Assembly: GCA_000499405.2 (NCBI GenBank)
Contig: HG738139.1
Location: forward strand, 15,662,858 to 15,726,857
Length of the DNA stretch: 64,000 nucleotides
Source of the DNA: Onchocerca volvulus
Taxonomy: Eukaryota; Nematoda; Chromadorea; Rhabditida; Onchocercidae
Reading direction: 5' to 3'
Both the position numbers and the translations under genes were made by a program. The stretch's first letter is position 1, and each line of letters starts with the position of its first letter. The notes beneath the pieces are model-generated. The model was given only the letters and a program-made list of their open reading frames with translations, did not search any database and was not told the DNA's origin. Positions 39,083-52,503 of this stretch are shown piece after piece.

Positions 39083-39154
39083 TGCGTCAGGGGGGAATCG
39101 AACCCCCGTCGATTGCTTGGAAGGCAACCATGCTGACCATTACACCACTGACGC
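39083..39154 (-). tRNA. trnG-UCC: tRNA-Gly (anticodon UCC)
   Basis: 72 nt on the minus strand with a full cloverleaf. The acceptor stem GCGTCAG pairs with CTGACGC and carries discriminator A. The D-arm holds A-box TGGTGTAATGGTCAGCA, the anticodon loop is CTTCCAA giving UCC, and the B-box GGTTCGATTCC sits in the T-arm. It is almost the same layout as metazoan tRNA-Gly(UCC). There is no intron. A T-run terminator follows about 20 nt downstream on the minus strand. Confidence 0.97.
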
Positions 39155-40595
39155 TAACGTTAATTTGCAGATTAATATTACTTTTAAGAAATCGTTTTCG
39201 AATAATATTTGAATTTCGAAAAAATAACTAACACAATCATCATCAAAGTGATATTCAAGCATATTTAAAACTGCAAGTTTCTTTTACACATATTTTCATG
39301 ACAAATTTTCACTTACGCTAAAATTAAAAAACAATAATTATCACAAAACAAGTTAGATTACGTACATTCAGATAAACAAGTTGCGTGAATCTTTACCCAC
39401 GTATAACCTTGCATGTAATCGTTGATTTTTCCGTAATTTAACTCCAATGATAAACGGTTTCCTGCGTGCATCACGTAGAAATAACTTTCCAGAAATTTCT
39501 TTTCATTGACATTTCCGTTGCGTATCCATCATACATTTCCGGAATGCGTATACATTTTATAAACTTAGCTATATCAATCGAATTCTCTCATTTTATGTCA
39601 TATTTCTCCATTACCTGGAATAATCAGAAATAATCAGAAATTATTGATTTCTCGCTGCAGTGATTTGGTGATTATTTCTGATGATTACTTTTCAATTATT
39701 TTCAATACATATACATACATATATTAATCGAATTAAGGCATTTATACTAAAATAAATTCCAAAGATATTACCAATTGTGAATATCATCATTAAATATTTG
39801 ATTAAGGATTAATTCGAAGGAATGGTAACAATAATTTGAAAATTTTTTTTTTACAACAAATGAAAGAATTTCGACGGAAAAAAATTGAGAAATTAATTTT
39901 CCTGAAATAAATCGGAATGCATTAAAGCATGAATATTACCATTTCCTATCATTGTGTCATCATTTTTTCCCACGTCAAATAAACTAATAGCATGCTATTA
40001 TTTTATAATCACAATGTTTAATCAGAAAATATTGATTGTTCCGAAATGAAGGAGAGAAATTTATCGCGTAACTTTTTCATTTTTCTAGTTGAAGACAAAA
40101 GAATTTTTCCCATGAATATTTGGTCTTTTTAATGGAAAAATTATTTTCTCAATTTTCTTTTTTCATGAAAATAAAAAAAAATTTATTTTGCTATTTATGC
40201 CACATATGATTAGTGATATAATAATGATAAACTAGTAAAGCAGTACCATATTAGACTTCAGCTAACTTCTATCAATAAATAATCGATAAATGACGAATGA
40301 AGAAAAGGTATTTGTCGTCGAATTCCACAAGAAAATTTCAGAAATCTATTATTTTATGATAAGTAATATTTAAAAAGTCATGCAGGCTAGAAATGTCATA
40401 CGAACATTGATGAAACAGCCCTTCAAAGCATAATTTACATCATTTCTGTAAGGCGTAAAATATTTGCCTAGACAGTAGTAAATCATATAATTTAACTGAT
40501 TGATGAAAGCAAAATTGCATGACCTTTGACCGATGAAATTATACAACCATTAAATATGATGATTTCTCTATAAAATATAGAAGGAATGAGGTCGA
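39155..40595. other. intergenic between the two tRNA genes
   Basis: No coding exon seen. 39605-39700 has a small local duplication around gaaataatcagaaat. Confidence 0.5.
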
Positions 40596-40679
40596 GCAGC
40601 GATGGCCGAGTGGTTAAGGCGTTGGACTTAAGATCCAATGGACGCTAAGTCCTCGTGGGTTCAAACCCCACTCGCTGCA
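40596..40679 (+). tRNA. trnL-UAA: tRNA-Leu (anticodon UAA)
   Basis: 84 nt class II tRNA. The acceptor stem GCAGCGA pairs with TCGCTGC and carries discriminator A. Box A is TGGCCGAGTGGTTAAGGC, the anticodon loop CTTAAGA reads UAA, the long variable arm is TGGACGCTAAGTCC, and the T-arm is GGTTCAAACCC. There is no intron. A TTTTT terminator lies about 30 nt downstream. Confidence 0.97.
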
Positions 40680-43113
40680 TAAACAGTTATTATCGCCAGC
40701 CGGCGGTGTTTTTCTAAATTCTGGTTGTGATATTTATCATGTAATCACAGATTTTCGACAAATTCGAATGAAGCGCTTTATTCCACTATCGAGTTAAGAA
40801 TGTGATTAAAATGATTTATTAAAAAAATGGAGAAATTGGAAAAGTAATTTTAATATAATATTGCAATATTTCGAATGTTTATGACCGCCATCTCCATTAT
40901 ATGATCAATAAAATTCTGCAAGATATATAATAATCTGAAAATAATCAATGATAAAAATACAAAGAAAAATTTATAACGATCTTTGTTAGATCTTTTTTAA
41001 TAAATACTTTTGTTAAACTTTGCAAGATACTTATTTACTTTTGGAATATCATTAAATTTACTTTAAATAAATATTATTTTCATATAAAATTGTCAACTAA
41101 TCAATTGTTTTATATCAAAATTAAAATTGCTGTAACTATGAAGTTAGCAATATCGATTATTTATGAAAACAATAACTTTATGATTTTACCGTAAACGCCT
41201 ATTTAATTGATATAATATGTAATCTTGGCATAAAATAATTGCTTCAGCATGTAAGAGATGTATGATATTTAAGAAGAAGAAAAGTTCATTCGTAATCCAG
41301 AGATACGTGACAATTAAAGGCAAAATTTATTTGTTCGTTCAAAGATACTCGATGATTATGAAGAAAACTGAACACATTCGTCGATTCAGAAATGCTAAAA
41401 TTAAAAACAACATTGTGCCACTCTTTTGGAAAACATGGAGAAGATACCGCCTTAGTTCATTAGTCATTATGAATAAAATACGTAAAATAACCTGAAATGT
41501 ATTACAAAAATCGACAAATTGTGCCACTGTTCTGGAAAACATGGAGAAGATACCATAAATATTAAGCCAATATGAAATATTCGGAAAAATTGAACTTTTT
41601 CTTTTTTTTTTTTGAATATATTAACATTTAAATTATTCATATATTCGTAAATACAAATGACAAATTATTTTCAAATTTTTATAATATTACTAATTATTTT
41701 CAGCAATGCGTTTATTATGGAAAAAAGATTCCAATTTTGAAATGATTTAATATATATAGTAACTGATTCATAAATATTTACGCAGTGATCTAATGAAACC
41801 ATACGATACAATCCGTAAAAATTCAAATAATAATTGTGATAATTTTTATTAAATGTTTGAAGTTTTTGTAGCAAAGATAATATAATCAATAAAAAAGGAA
41901 AAGATCGGAATATTTTTTAACAAATTTCAAACAATGAAATGGATGTTTAACAAAATAAAATTATGTTCATCATGTCGTATTGCATCACACTGGTACATTC
42001 ATTCTTTGAATCTTTAAGGAAAAGAAAAAAGGGAAGGAAACAATTTAACTTAAAAGTAGAAAAAAACCTGAAATTGAAATTGTTAAAATTACACTAAATA
42101 TTTGGAAAATTTCTAAATTATCCTTCTTAGAAATTTTTCAGGAAGATCAATAAATCTGATTACATTTGAAATTGAAATTCAATGGGAAAGATTTGAAAGG
42201 ACATGAATAAAAAGAAAACATCGTTCACCTTATCAATCTATGATAAGTATTGCTATTCCAGTGATGCCTATTTAAAATTTATAATTCCATTTATTAAACT
42301 TAGATCACACCAATTAGCTAATTATAAATCATACAAATTAATTTATATTATTTATATCAGTATGATTTAAATAATAATAATATTTCAACGGAAAAGTAAG
42401 TGAAACAATACAAACAAAATATTTCGTTGTAAAAAAAAAAAAAAAAAAGAAAAAAGAACAAATTTAAGTTTTTTTGCAAAATAGTCTAAATTAATATACT
42501 AAACAATTTAAGAAGGCAGCTAACTAATCAAAAAAAAAAAAAAAAAAAAAAAAGAAAAAAAAGAAAAAAGAAACGCGCCATTATCGATTAAATATTAACT
42601 CGAATTTTCTCACTTTTTTTCAACATAAATCCTAGACTTGAAAAAATTTAATATTTAAAATTTTTACGATCTATTCATTTATTTAGCCAATTTGAATACA
42701 AAAATAATTTTAGCTTGTTTAGTAGACTATTTGATTTCTATCAAATTGTGCTAATTTATAATATACCATTTCTTGTCATCGATCATAATGCTAATTTATG
42801 CTATATCATTTACCATTATTGATAATAATGGTAACATTGATCAAATATCTGAGAATCTCCGATCTAAATTTGATCTGTCATTTTTATTTGACATATCATT
42901 TCTCTTTCATATACTTCTTCCCAAGTTTGTTTTATCAATATTTCTAGCAAAGCAATACTATAAATTAATTATGTTGCTTATTTCTAGCTGATTTGAAAAA
43001 TTTGATAAATTTCTATTGATTAATTTACTATTCATCTCTTTTTATTACATTATTCTATATTATACGTTAATTATTAGGATTAATTATAGCGTGCAAACGG
43101 AAAAACAATTAAA
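40680..43113. other. intergenic between tRNA-Leu and APMAP
   Basis: Mostly AT-rich noncoding sequence with poly-A tracts at about 42430-42448 and 42530-42553. The one item of note is the duplicated W-R-rich open frame at 41262-41565, listed separately. Confidence 0.5.
41262..41565 (+). pseudogene. possible relic of a tryptophan/arginine repeat protein
   Basis: An open frame from 41262 to 41495 encodes a Lys/Arg-rich stretch with an IQ-like segment (VIQRYVTIKGK) and IVPLFWKTWRRYR. The DNA for the last block recurs 106 nt later at 41518-41556, giving IVPLFWKTWRRY again and then a stop. The 106-nt offset puts the two copies in different frames, and a stop lies between, so the pair is not one intact reading frame. 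It may be decayed exons of an IQ- or Sfi1-like repeat protein, or a chance open frame inside a duplicated stretch. No family is assigned. Confidence 0.3.
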
Positions 43114-46100
43114 ATGGTAAGACGTAGAACACGTCAACGTAAAAAACATCACCTTGGTTATGGTGTACTGGGGCAAGATTCATCATTATCAGCTATAAGA
43201 CGTCCAAAGAAAACAAAAAATCGACGAAAATTTTCATTGTATGTTCGAAAACTTTTAAAATTTAAAATTGGGAATTAAATCATGGATAAATTTAGTCATA
43301 AATTTTTAATTTATAGCTGAATTTATCCATAAATTGTCAAAAATCGAGAAATTGCAACAGTTTTCAATGTATATTTGATTAACATCGAAAATTTATTTTC
43401 ATATAATGAATAAAATTTTTTGTTATAAAGATGTCAACTCAAAATTTAATAATATTTGCGAAAAAAAAAAAATTCAACGTATATGTTTGAACGATAACAA
43501 TTATTAGTTAGTTTTTGGATAATAACAATCAATAATTAATCAATAATTAACCGATAATTAATAAGTGATAATAATGATAATATGGATTTTCAGTTGTCAA
43601 CAAATTTGCTTGTGTTTATTTGGCTCATTTATTACATTCATTTTGGCAATATTATTACATTATTATTTCTCAGCTGGACCTATCCAATCTGTAAAATACA
43701 GGTAAAAATGAAATTTTGGTTTTTATCAGTCTTTTTTCTTTCAACAAAATTTGATTTTTATCAATTTTTATCAATTTTAAAATTTTCACATTTTTATCAA
43801 TTTGATCAAATTTTGTTCAGCAAAAATATTCACGCACCAAATGAATTTCTATTATCATAATATCATTTCAAAGAGTTATATTGTATTGGATATTTCTGAT
43901 ATATATATATGAAAAATCGTTTCTGAGAGAAAATTCTGATGTTTCAAGTTTTTTATCAAGAAAATTCTTTTTTTTTCATACTAATAGCTTTCATATATAA
44001 TTTATTTTTATTAGTTAGCCAAATTTTGAGAAAAAATAATATAAATTATAATAAAACATTCGTGTTTTTACAATATTTTTTTTTTAATTACCACATTGCT
44101 AGATGGGAATATTACTTAATTTAATAATATTTACGATAATAAATTTAGAGTATTATTTCGGTAGTTTCAATATTATTTTGTGAATTACATAAACAAATGA
44201 TAATAACAATTATTAATTAATGAATAATTATGAGCATAATATATGCAACAAATTTTGCTTTTTATTTTATGTTTCAAAAGTTATAAAACCAATGATTACC
44301 TTTTTTCTTCCATTATTTTTTCTTGAAAATGAAGGACCAATATACTGAAGGCGATTTTTTAAGTCTTTTTTACTTTTAATTTGCGGAAGTAATTAATTAC
44401 TGAACTAATTTTAATTGAAGACTTCCGAAACCACCAGAATTTACGGGTGCTTTAGAGCCAAATGAAGAATTAACAAAAGCAGAAACACTGTTGTTGAATA
44501 AAATTATTGGACCAGAATCGATTGCAATACATGAGAAAACCAAAACTATATATGTTGGACTTAAAACCGGTTTGATTGCTGCAATTGAAATCGATAAATT
44601 TGAAAAAGTAGGCATAATCTATTATCATCCCATTTAAATAAAGGATTGATATGATAACTTTGAAAATAATTGCACGTGTATATGCTACGAAATTCGTACT
44701 CGAAATAAACTGTAATTTTCGACATAAAGAATCCGGATTTGGCGCCCAAATAAGTGAAATTCTTATCACGAATGATTAATTTTGCACAGAAAAGCATAAT
44801 AATTAGTCTAGCTTATAATAAATACCAAATCATTAATAGGTAAAGTCGGTAAAAGTATTCGAATTATTTCAAAGAAAACAATATGATAAACCGTGTGATG
44901 GGAGCTATGATTCATTACCGGAATGTGGCCGTCCGTTAGGAATCCGTTTCAGCCGGAAAAATCCGGATTTACTACTTATTGCTGATGCTTATTATGGAAT
45001 TTTCCAAGCAAATATTCAAAACGGTATAAATATTATAAAAAAAAAAAAAGGGAAAAATATTTGTAATTATTTGGCATAATGAAAAAAGTTTTTTGGAATA
45101 GTTTGCAGTAGTAAATTTTAATTTGGCCAGGTCAAAAACGACACTATATACAATAGCTTCAAAAAGCAAACTATAATGAAAATTAATCAAAAAATTTCAA
45201 GTTTCGATGATGTCAATGAAACTTTTAAATTTTATTAATTTCAAATTAATTCACTTGCCACATTTTTCAAATTAATAAAAATTTAACGCATAGTTTTTTA
45301 TAATTTATTCAATTTTATTATTTTTTCAATTATCACGAATAATTAGTAATCTTTTATTCTTCTTTTTGTTCAACAAATTGAGATTTTCGGAAAAAATTGC
45401 AATAAATTTTAGAGACGATAAGACAAATTTTGAAGCCTGGAACCAAGATAACAGGTCGTTCATCTAGGCCAGTTGTTCATTTTAATGATTTCGATATTAG
45501 CCAAGATGAACGTCATATTATCTTCACTGAACCATCCTATCGTTTTGCGGATCGTGATTGTTTTTATGCAGTGACTGAACATAGACCGGATGGAAGGTAA
45601 TTTCGCTATTTTAGTTCAAATTTAAATTTAATAAAATTCATAATTCTACGAAATTATTTATCTGGACACTGTAACAGAGAAGATTTATCAAACTGATTCT
45701 TTTGAGGTTAGTTTTTAAAATTTAATCTATGTCTTGTTTAAATTAGAAAACTTCAAAATGCTTGGATATTGTTTATTGATTCTCGAAAAACTGAAAATTC
45801 TCACAAATTTGAATCTAAAAATTGAAATTAATATGCAGAATTTAATTTTAATTATAGTTCTATCTAGGTTGTTGCATTATAATATGCAGACAGGTGTACT
45901 TCGTGTACTAGTTGATAATTTACATTATCCAAATGGTGTGGAATTTGATAAGACAGGAAAATGTGTATTTTTCTCCGAAATGGGCAATCTTCGAATTCTA
46001 AAGTCAAGTTTCCAGTTCTAAATTTACGGAAGAATGATAAAATCAGTGTTTGAATGGCGGTTTTTTCAATGAAATCATGATATTTAAATGCTGATTTAAA

Positions 46101-47235
46101 CTCAAACTTTTTTTTATAATTATCGTTAATTATTGTTAAAATTATTCAATCTTATTTAAATAATAATTACAAAATTTAATTGCTGTTTTTCTTGTTTCGC
46201 AATTGAACTTTGTCCAACTAATTTTTCTCACCCAGATTTGATATATGATATCATTTTCAGGTATTGTTTCAATTATAAATTCGAGAAGTATACGGTTATA
46301 GCAAGTAATCTACCTGGATATCCGGACAATATTCGAACATCCAAGAATGGCATGTTATGGGTACCACTTGGCCAAGTTCGTTTAAAAGATGATTCTTGGA
46401 TTACTGAAAGACCTTTTCTAAGGGATATTGTCGCAATGGTACCCTTATTTTTTTCTTTCTATCTTTTTACAGTTAAAAAAGGCCAAACTTTGCATTTATC
46501 AAATGGTCGAAAATTCAGAAATTGTCAAAAATATTTAATTAATACTTTAATAGCCTCAAAATCTTCACATGACATTCCATAGGAAATTATCTGAATTTTC
46601 TTTTTTTTTTTCCTTTAATTTAAAGAAAATTCTTTTTGTTAATAATCATTGCTTTTTTTTTATCAATGAAATTCTTCGAGAAATATTTGGCAAAAAAACC
46701 TTAATAGCTTCAATGGACATTGTACATAAATAGTTTCGGTTAAAAAATGCTATATTAATATTTCACATGGATACCGCATATAAAAAATATCATATTAATA
46801 TCATCTGTCAATATTGCATATGATATTATAGATAGTAAAAAATCATATGTTTATGGAATTGCTTGAGTATTTGTTGCCCAAATATGGTTTGCTATTACTT
46901 ATTGATCCAATTAATGGTACTATTATGAGAAGTTTCCATGATCCTAGCGGTTTAACTATAAGCTCAATTTCGCAGGTAATAACAAATTGTGCTTATTAAT
47001 AATGCAATTTCTTTCAACAATTAGAAAAGTATTCTTATTGTAACAGTTATTATTACATATCTTTGTATATAAAACAAATTTTCTTGTCCAATTTATCCCT
47101 ACAACAAAAAAAAGAAATATTAGTGATGATTTTTTTTCGTTATTATAGGCAATCGAACTTGACGATGGTACTATCCTGCTTGGTGGTGATAATAACATGT
47201 TCTTGGCTAGATTTAAACCATCAACAATATCATGA
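43114..47235 (+). CDS. apmap: adipocyte plasma membrane-associated protein homologue (strictosidine-synthase-like)
   Basis: Nine exons: 43114-43238, 43594-43701, 44421-44607, 44840-45023, 45413-45596, 45868-46002, 46261-46438, 46832-46975, 47149-47235. They total 1332 nt, 443 aa (human APMAP 416), all in phase. The protein has a very basic cytosolic N-terminus (MVRRRTRQRKKHHLGYG), one signal-anchor span in exon 2, then a six-bladed propeller domain. Landmarks: LLLNKIIGPESIAIH, CGRPLGIRFSR, LIADAYYGIF, DGRLLHYNMQTG, LHYPNGVEF, LPGYPDNIRTSKNG, SFHDPSG and a final LLGGDNNMFLARF. It is a type II membrane protein with an outward or luminal propeller. Arylesterase-like activity is reported for the mammalian protein, but plant strictosidine synthase chemistry should not be assumed. 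The exon 4 start could be 44840 or 44846, a difference of two codons. Confidence 0.94.
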
Positions 47236-47518
47236 CATGCTTTTCTGGAACAGAAAAAAAAATTCTCATTTTGAAATTATTGAATTATTTGAAAGATTTT
47301 CACTTCATATTTTGATATTTCATGAAATGTAAAGTTCAATCAATTTGCATGATGAATTCAAAGTAAATGAACTTATAAATATTGCTTATTCTGTGTTGAA
47401 AATTTATATTCAAGCACTGATAACAGTCAATAATGATGGTAAATAATAATAGTAGTATTGGCGATAAAGACTAATATTTTAATAATAAATAGTAATAATA
47501 ATAAATAATAACAGACAA

Positions 47519-47561
<43 letters not shown>

Positions 47562-50500
47562 CAATAATAAACTAACAAAATAGGCATAAAAATTTACAAA
47601 ATTAAATGATAAACATAAAAAAGAAAAGAAAGGATAAACACATTTTGTCGTCACCAACATCTAGCATATCATCAATATCCACTACACCTTATTTGATAAT
47701 ATTTTTAATCGACAAATGTTTTGTGCTAGAGTAATAAAGGGACATCATAATTCCTCATCAATTGCTAATCCAATTATTAAATTATTAAACTACAGTTATT
47801 AAATTTACCGCAATAATCTGGAGCCGGGAAAAAAGTGTCGAAAAAAAAATTAGTACCACAACCACAAACATTAAGTTAACAAAGCTTCAGATTCCAAGAT
47901 ATTGTTCTTCAGTTTATTTATTCGATTATGTACTCTTTTGGGCATATTAGCAAAAAAAAGATTTCTTAATTATCAAAAAAACAAAATGCTCAAAAATAAG
48001 ATTTGGTTTTAATAATATTACAATTATGGATGATGTGCTTAGGAAGCATTAGCAATAATCATCAAATAAATAAATTTATTTAGTTTATTTTAAAATTTTT
48101 TTCAAAAGCAATTTTGATCTAAAAAATTTTCATCATAATTTAAATCAAAAAAACAAGAAAGGTAACAAAATTTATTCAACAAACTATTTTACCAAAAAAA
48201 TTATTCAGTAATAAATTATGTGTACTGTTTGAAATATTTACATGAATGATGATTAATCTTGTTACCGAAATAGCACCACGTAATTTCATTGAATTTCCGA
48301 AATAATTTTTTGAGGTATTTGGTTCAATCAGTGCAGTTTTCCGGAATGTGAAAAGTTATTGCCTTTATTTTTTGTTGAAAATGTGTTTTTTCTGTTTTTT
48401 GCTGCGAATATTTCTAATTTAAAATTTATGTAACAAGATTTCAACAAGATTTTCGTTTTGCTTTTCTTGGCTTTTTTTATATTATTTCTTTGATAGTAAA
48501 TAAATTATTTGCAAAATGATTTGCAAAAACATTGATTCAAAGGAGATATTTTTTTAAAATTATCAATGAAAAGATATGGAAATTTATGAAAAATCGATCC
48601 ATTCGGAAATATGGACTTGAAATGTTAGCAACTAATCTTTTCACTTATAATAATACCTTTAAAAATTATAATTTTCATGACTGCAAAAAAGAAAAAAAAT
48701 ACCTGCCCATTTTAACAAACACATTATCTGAAATTTGAATGCATTTATGCAAATATATGAATTTTCAGTTCAGACGTATCAAAATTAAACTTATTGGAAC
48801 ATTCGGATAATATCAAAATGAGCTGAAATATAATAAGTAATAGAATATTTTGAAATGCATAAAATTGGCCTTGATATATTCGGTGGTTGCCAAGAATTAA
48901 ATAGAGGAATGGAAATGATATATATACTAATACAATTATTTCAGTCAAAATTTTGATAAATATATGTGGCATAATTTAATTGTCTTACATAATTTAATTA
49001 ATGACATGAATGATTAAAGCAATTATATGTTAGCATAATCATTCATTGATTTCCTTTTCCCACAAAAAAGTTTCTCTTTATTTTATTTTCATGTTTTTTG
49101 CAGAATGCTTAATTTCATAAAAACTTCAAATCAATAATGCTTACTTAGACTCGGACTGAATGACATAATTAATTATTTATTGTTAATTTGTGAAATATCA
49201 TTAGATTTTTTTTCTGATTCTTAAAATTTCGATAATATAATTAAACTACTTAATGGATAGAAAATGCTTTTAGTAATTTATATGCTTGTAATCGCAGTTT
49301 TGTTTTTGTCTTTTCCTAGCGATTGAAAAAGTAAATTGATTTTATAGCTAAATTAAACCATATCATCTTGCCAGCTATCTGATCTAACGATTTTTCGTTA
49401 CTTATTCTATTGATTGAGCTTAATCTGAACTTATCGTACAATTTGGTTTTGTTGTCATCATTACGATAATGTTTTTTCACATGCTTGACTTATTCAACTA
49501 TTTGGCAGTATGTTATGTGACATGATTACGAAGATCAAATTACTAAACGATTATTTTAAGAAAATGTGTTAAGTTTTAGATTAGTACTATAAAATTAAGT
49601 AAAAATTATGAATGAAATATTATTGAATTCACATATCGAAGCATACTATTAAAGAAGAAGATTTGAAATGTTTGAGCAAGATTAAAGTTTTACAATGATT
49701 ATATTGGTTCCTATTTTCAAATGAAAACAAAGCCTTGCGCAGAATCGAATAAATGCATTAATCAGGGAAAAATCTGATGCGAAATTCAAAAAGCATATTT
49801 TTGATACAAAATTTTAATTCGGCTAATAATAAACTTGATAAAAAAGTTTTAATAGATCCTCCTAAGAAAAAAAGAGGAGGTTATATTGGAAATCTGATGT
49901 AAATATTGCAATTTCTTAATAACACTATAAAAATAGTCAAAGTGACTAATGGGGAACATTACTTATGGATAACTAATTCAGTACAATTTAATTTAGCCGA
50001 TTATTTCGGTATAATGAAAAATTAAAAAAGAAAGGATTCATTTTGGGAAAAAAAGGATGCGGAAAATAAGGCTAAGTGTTCAAAAATATTCTTTTAAATT
50101 ATGGAGGCATAATCTTAGTAAATAAATTATTTGCAAAATGATTTTCACGGAAATTTGATCTTATTAGCACATGCAAAAATTTTAAATTTGGATTAAAAAA
50201 AACAGTAAAAACACTGAAAATAAATTCAAAAGAAAAAGCAATGCAAATGATGAAAACACGATTCCAAAAACAAAAAGTAGAAGTAAATATTTATATAGCT
50301 GTCATTCATATAATTGTCATAGATAAAATTTATTAATAAAAAAAAGAAAAATATTTAAATAGCTTTTGATATGTAAATACTAAAGTTCTATTTGTTTTTA
50401 AACAACCATAGTTTGAAAATTGTATAAAAGTTAATCCGCCAGAGTTGAAATTTCATCAATAAATCTTCATCGATTTTACGTCGCATATTTTCTGAAGCGA

Positions 50501-50567
50501 CATCTTCTGTTATTATCAAATATATTTGTGAGACTAACAGTTAAATTCTATCGGAAAATTCCACAAA
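47236..50567. other. intergenic between APMAP and the venom-allergen-like gene
   Basis: No exon found. It holds AAT-type microsatellite at about 47430-47575, with the purest stretch at 47521-47556. The remainder is AT-rich sequence with open frames that lack codon bias. Confidence 0.5.
47430..47575. repeat. (AAT)n microsatellite
   Basis: Twelve uninterrupted aat units at 47521-47556, flanked by imperfect copies on both sides. Confidence 0.85.
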
Positions 50568-52503
50568 ATGGTACTTTTTCCCGTTTTCCCTTCAATTCTC
50601 CTCAGTATGTTGAAAATTTTATTATACATAATAGTTCGCTCAGTAAAATTCAAATAATTTGAAGATTTTCACAAAGCTCTGAAACTATTGATATTTGATT
50701 TAGTTCTGAAAAATTGATAAATTTATTCGAATTCTTGCAGCCGTCACAAATATTTGTCTAGAGAGTAAGCTAACACCACTGTATCGTGAAAATACTGTTG
50801 CTCAGATTAATAAATATCGTTCGGATTTGGTTAATGGAAAGCTTAAGAACGCAGACGGTAAATTGCTGCCAAGAGGCAAGAATATGCTGGAAATGGTAAA
50901 AATGTATCGAAAAATTGTTCAAATATATTAAAAGTTTCCAAATTTTTAGTTTTTCTTATTACAATAAATATCGAATTATTTAGCGCTTATATAAGTCATT
51001 AATTATTAACTTCGTGACTGCTCAGACATGGGATTGTAAATTGGAAAATTCGGCACAAAAGTGGGCCGATCAGTGTGCCTTTCGACATTCACCAGAAAAT
51101 CAAAGAGTTGGAATTGGTGAAAATATTTACACCTTCCGGTTATCAAGATCAGTTGAAAGTATATCTACCACACTTATATTACAAGATCAGAAAGTTCTCT
51201 AATACAATCATATTCTTAACAAGTATAAAAGTCACACAAGTGGAATATTGGACATTAAAAAAAAAAGAAATCTGTACAATAAAGATTAGAAAATGTATCA
51301 CTATAAAATGAATTTTAAGAAGATTTAGGTTTTCAGTTTTTAATACAACTGCTTCTATGATTGCTGTCGGAAGTTGGGGGTCACAACTTTCACAATCCTA
51401 TAAAAATAATCCTTCGAATACTTGACTCCGGATGTTTACAGTCACGGTCAAGATGTTTTGTATTTCACACAGGTAGAGGAATTTTTCTAGAAATGAACAT
51501 AAATGAGTTAAATCTTTTCTATATTAGTTGAAATATTAGAGGAATTTTTCTAGAAATGAACATAAATGAGTTAAATCTTTTCTATATTAGTTGAAATATT
51601 TAAATTAAAGAAAAAAAAATCACTCTTTCGTGCACAACTTATGCTAAAAAATCGTATACTTGATGTAAACTAACAAAATTTCAATGGCAATAAATAATAT
51701 TTCAGTATTTTACAATAAAAGGCCAATTGATGCTTTTGCTACAAGATCGGATGTCTATGCAATCTATTTCCATGAGATGATAAACGCCCATAATTAGAAA
51801 ATAAATTTCTTGAGGAAAATATTTGAAAAGTAACAGCTCGATTAAACATTTGTCATCTGTAAATGTAAAGATATGATGAGTTTCTTTTTTTTTCTGTTCT
51901 CATCAAACAAGACGCAAAAAATCATTTTCAAATTTCTGAAACTAATACATCTGTTTGGTCTTGAAGTAATTCTAGAAAGATCAGATTGAATGAATCCGAT
52001 TCCCTCTGCATACGAATCGCAGTTAGACGATTTCAATGCTAAGAGCATGAATTTTCTTGTCAATTTTAATTTGCGATGTTAATTTTCAGATGGCTTGGGG
52101 TAAGACCGATAAAGTTGGTTGCGGTGTTGCAATGCATTGTGATGGTGGTAATGCACTTTTTGTTGTTTGTCACTTTGCTCCTCGGTAAGTATTACTGTTA
52201 AAGCATAATGCTCCTAAATATTTTTTTCTAAATTACCAACTTATTAATCTTGTTGATTTCATAACTCAGGCTAAATATTCCAACAAAAAAGCTATGCAAT
52301 TTGGATAATTTCATTTCGCTTACTTATCATATTGATATAATAATGAAAAAAATATTGCATTTCATTTAATTTCATTCATACAACAAGTTTTTAGTGGAAA
52401 TATAAGAAGAGAGTTGATATACGAACGGGGTATTCCATGTAAAGCTGACAAACATTGCCGTACGAAAAGATGTTCACGAGAATCTGGATTGTGCAGAACA
52501 TGA
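50568..52503 (+). pseudogene. val: venom-allergen-like (SCP/TAPS, CAP superfamily) gene with exon-4 frameshift
   Basis: Exons: 50568-50604, 50741-50895, 51026-51158, 51337-51472, 52090-52184, 52395-52503. The short first exon starts a signal peptide. Exons 2-3 give the CAP core (WDCKLENSAQKWADQC, FRHSPENQ, GIGENIY), exon 5 gives MAWGKTDKVGCGVAMHCDGG and FVVCHFAPRG, and exon 6 a Cys-rich tail ending in CRT. All joins are in phase except within exon 4. There the reading frame runs through GSWGSQLSQSYKNN, hits TGA at 51423, and family-like sequence (LTPDVYSHGQDVLYFTQ) resumes in another frame up to the splice site. The exon is two nucleotides off a multiple of three, equal to one lost base near 51419-51423. 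In addition GSWGSQL has Gly where the family usually has Trp. It is either a pseudogene or a single-base assembly error. VAL proteins are secreted by nematodes, abundantly in parasitic stages. Confidence 0.88.
51475..51600. repeat. perfect 63-bp tandem duplication
   Basis: 51475-51537 is repeated exactly at 51538-51600 (starting agaggaatttttctag, ending gttgaaatatt). It begins 2 nt downstream of the exon-4 splice site of the venom-allergen-like gene. No mismatches between copies, so it is recent. Confidence 0.95.

Noticed and set aside
38945..39127. 60-codon open frame on the minus strand
   Set aside because: It overlaps the tRNA-Gly gene; the similarity-looking part is the tRNA sequence read as protein.
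44397..44797. Overlapping minus-strand open frames
   Set aside because: Antisense shadows of APMAP exon 3 and its following intron.
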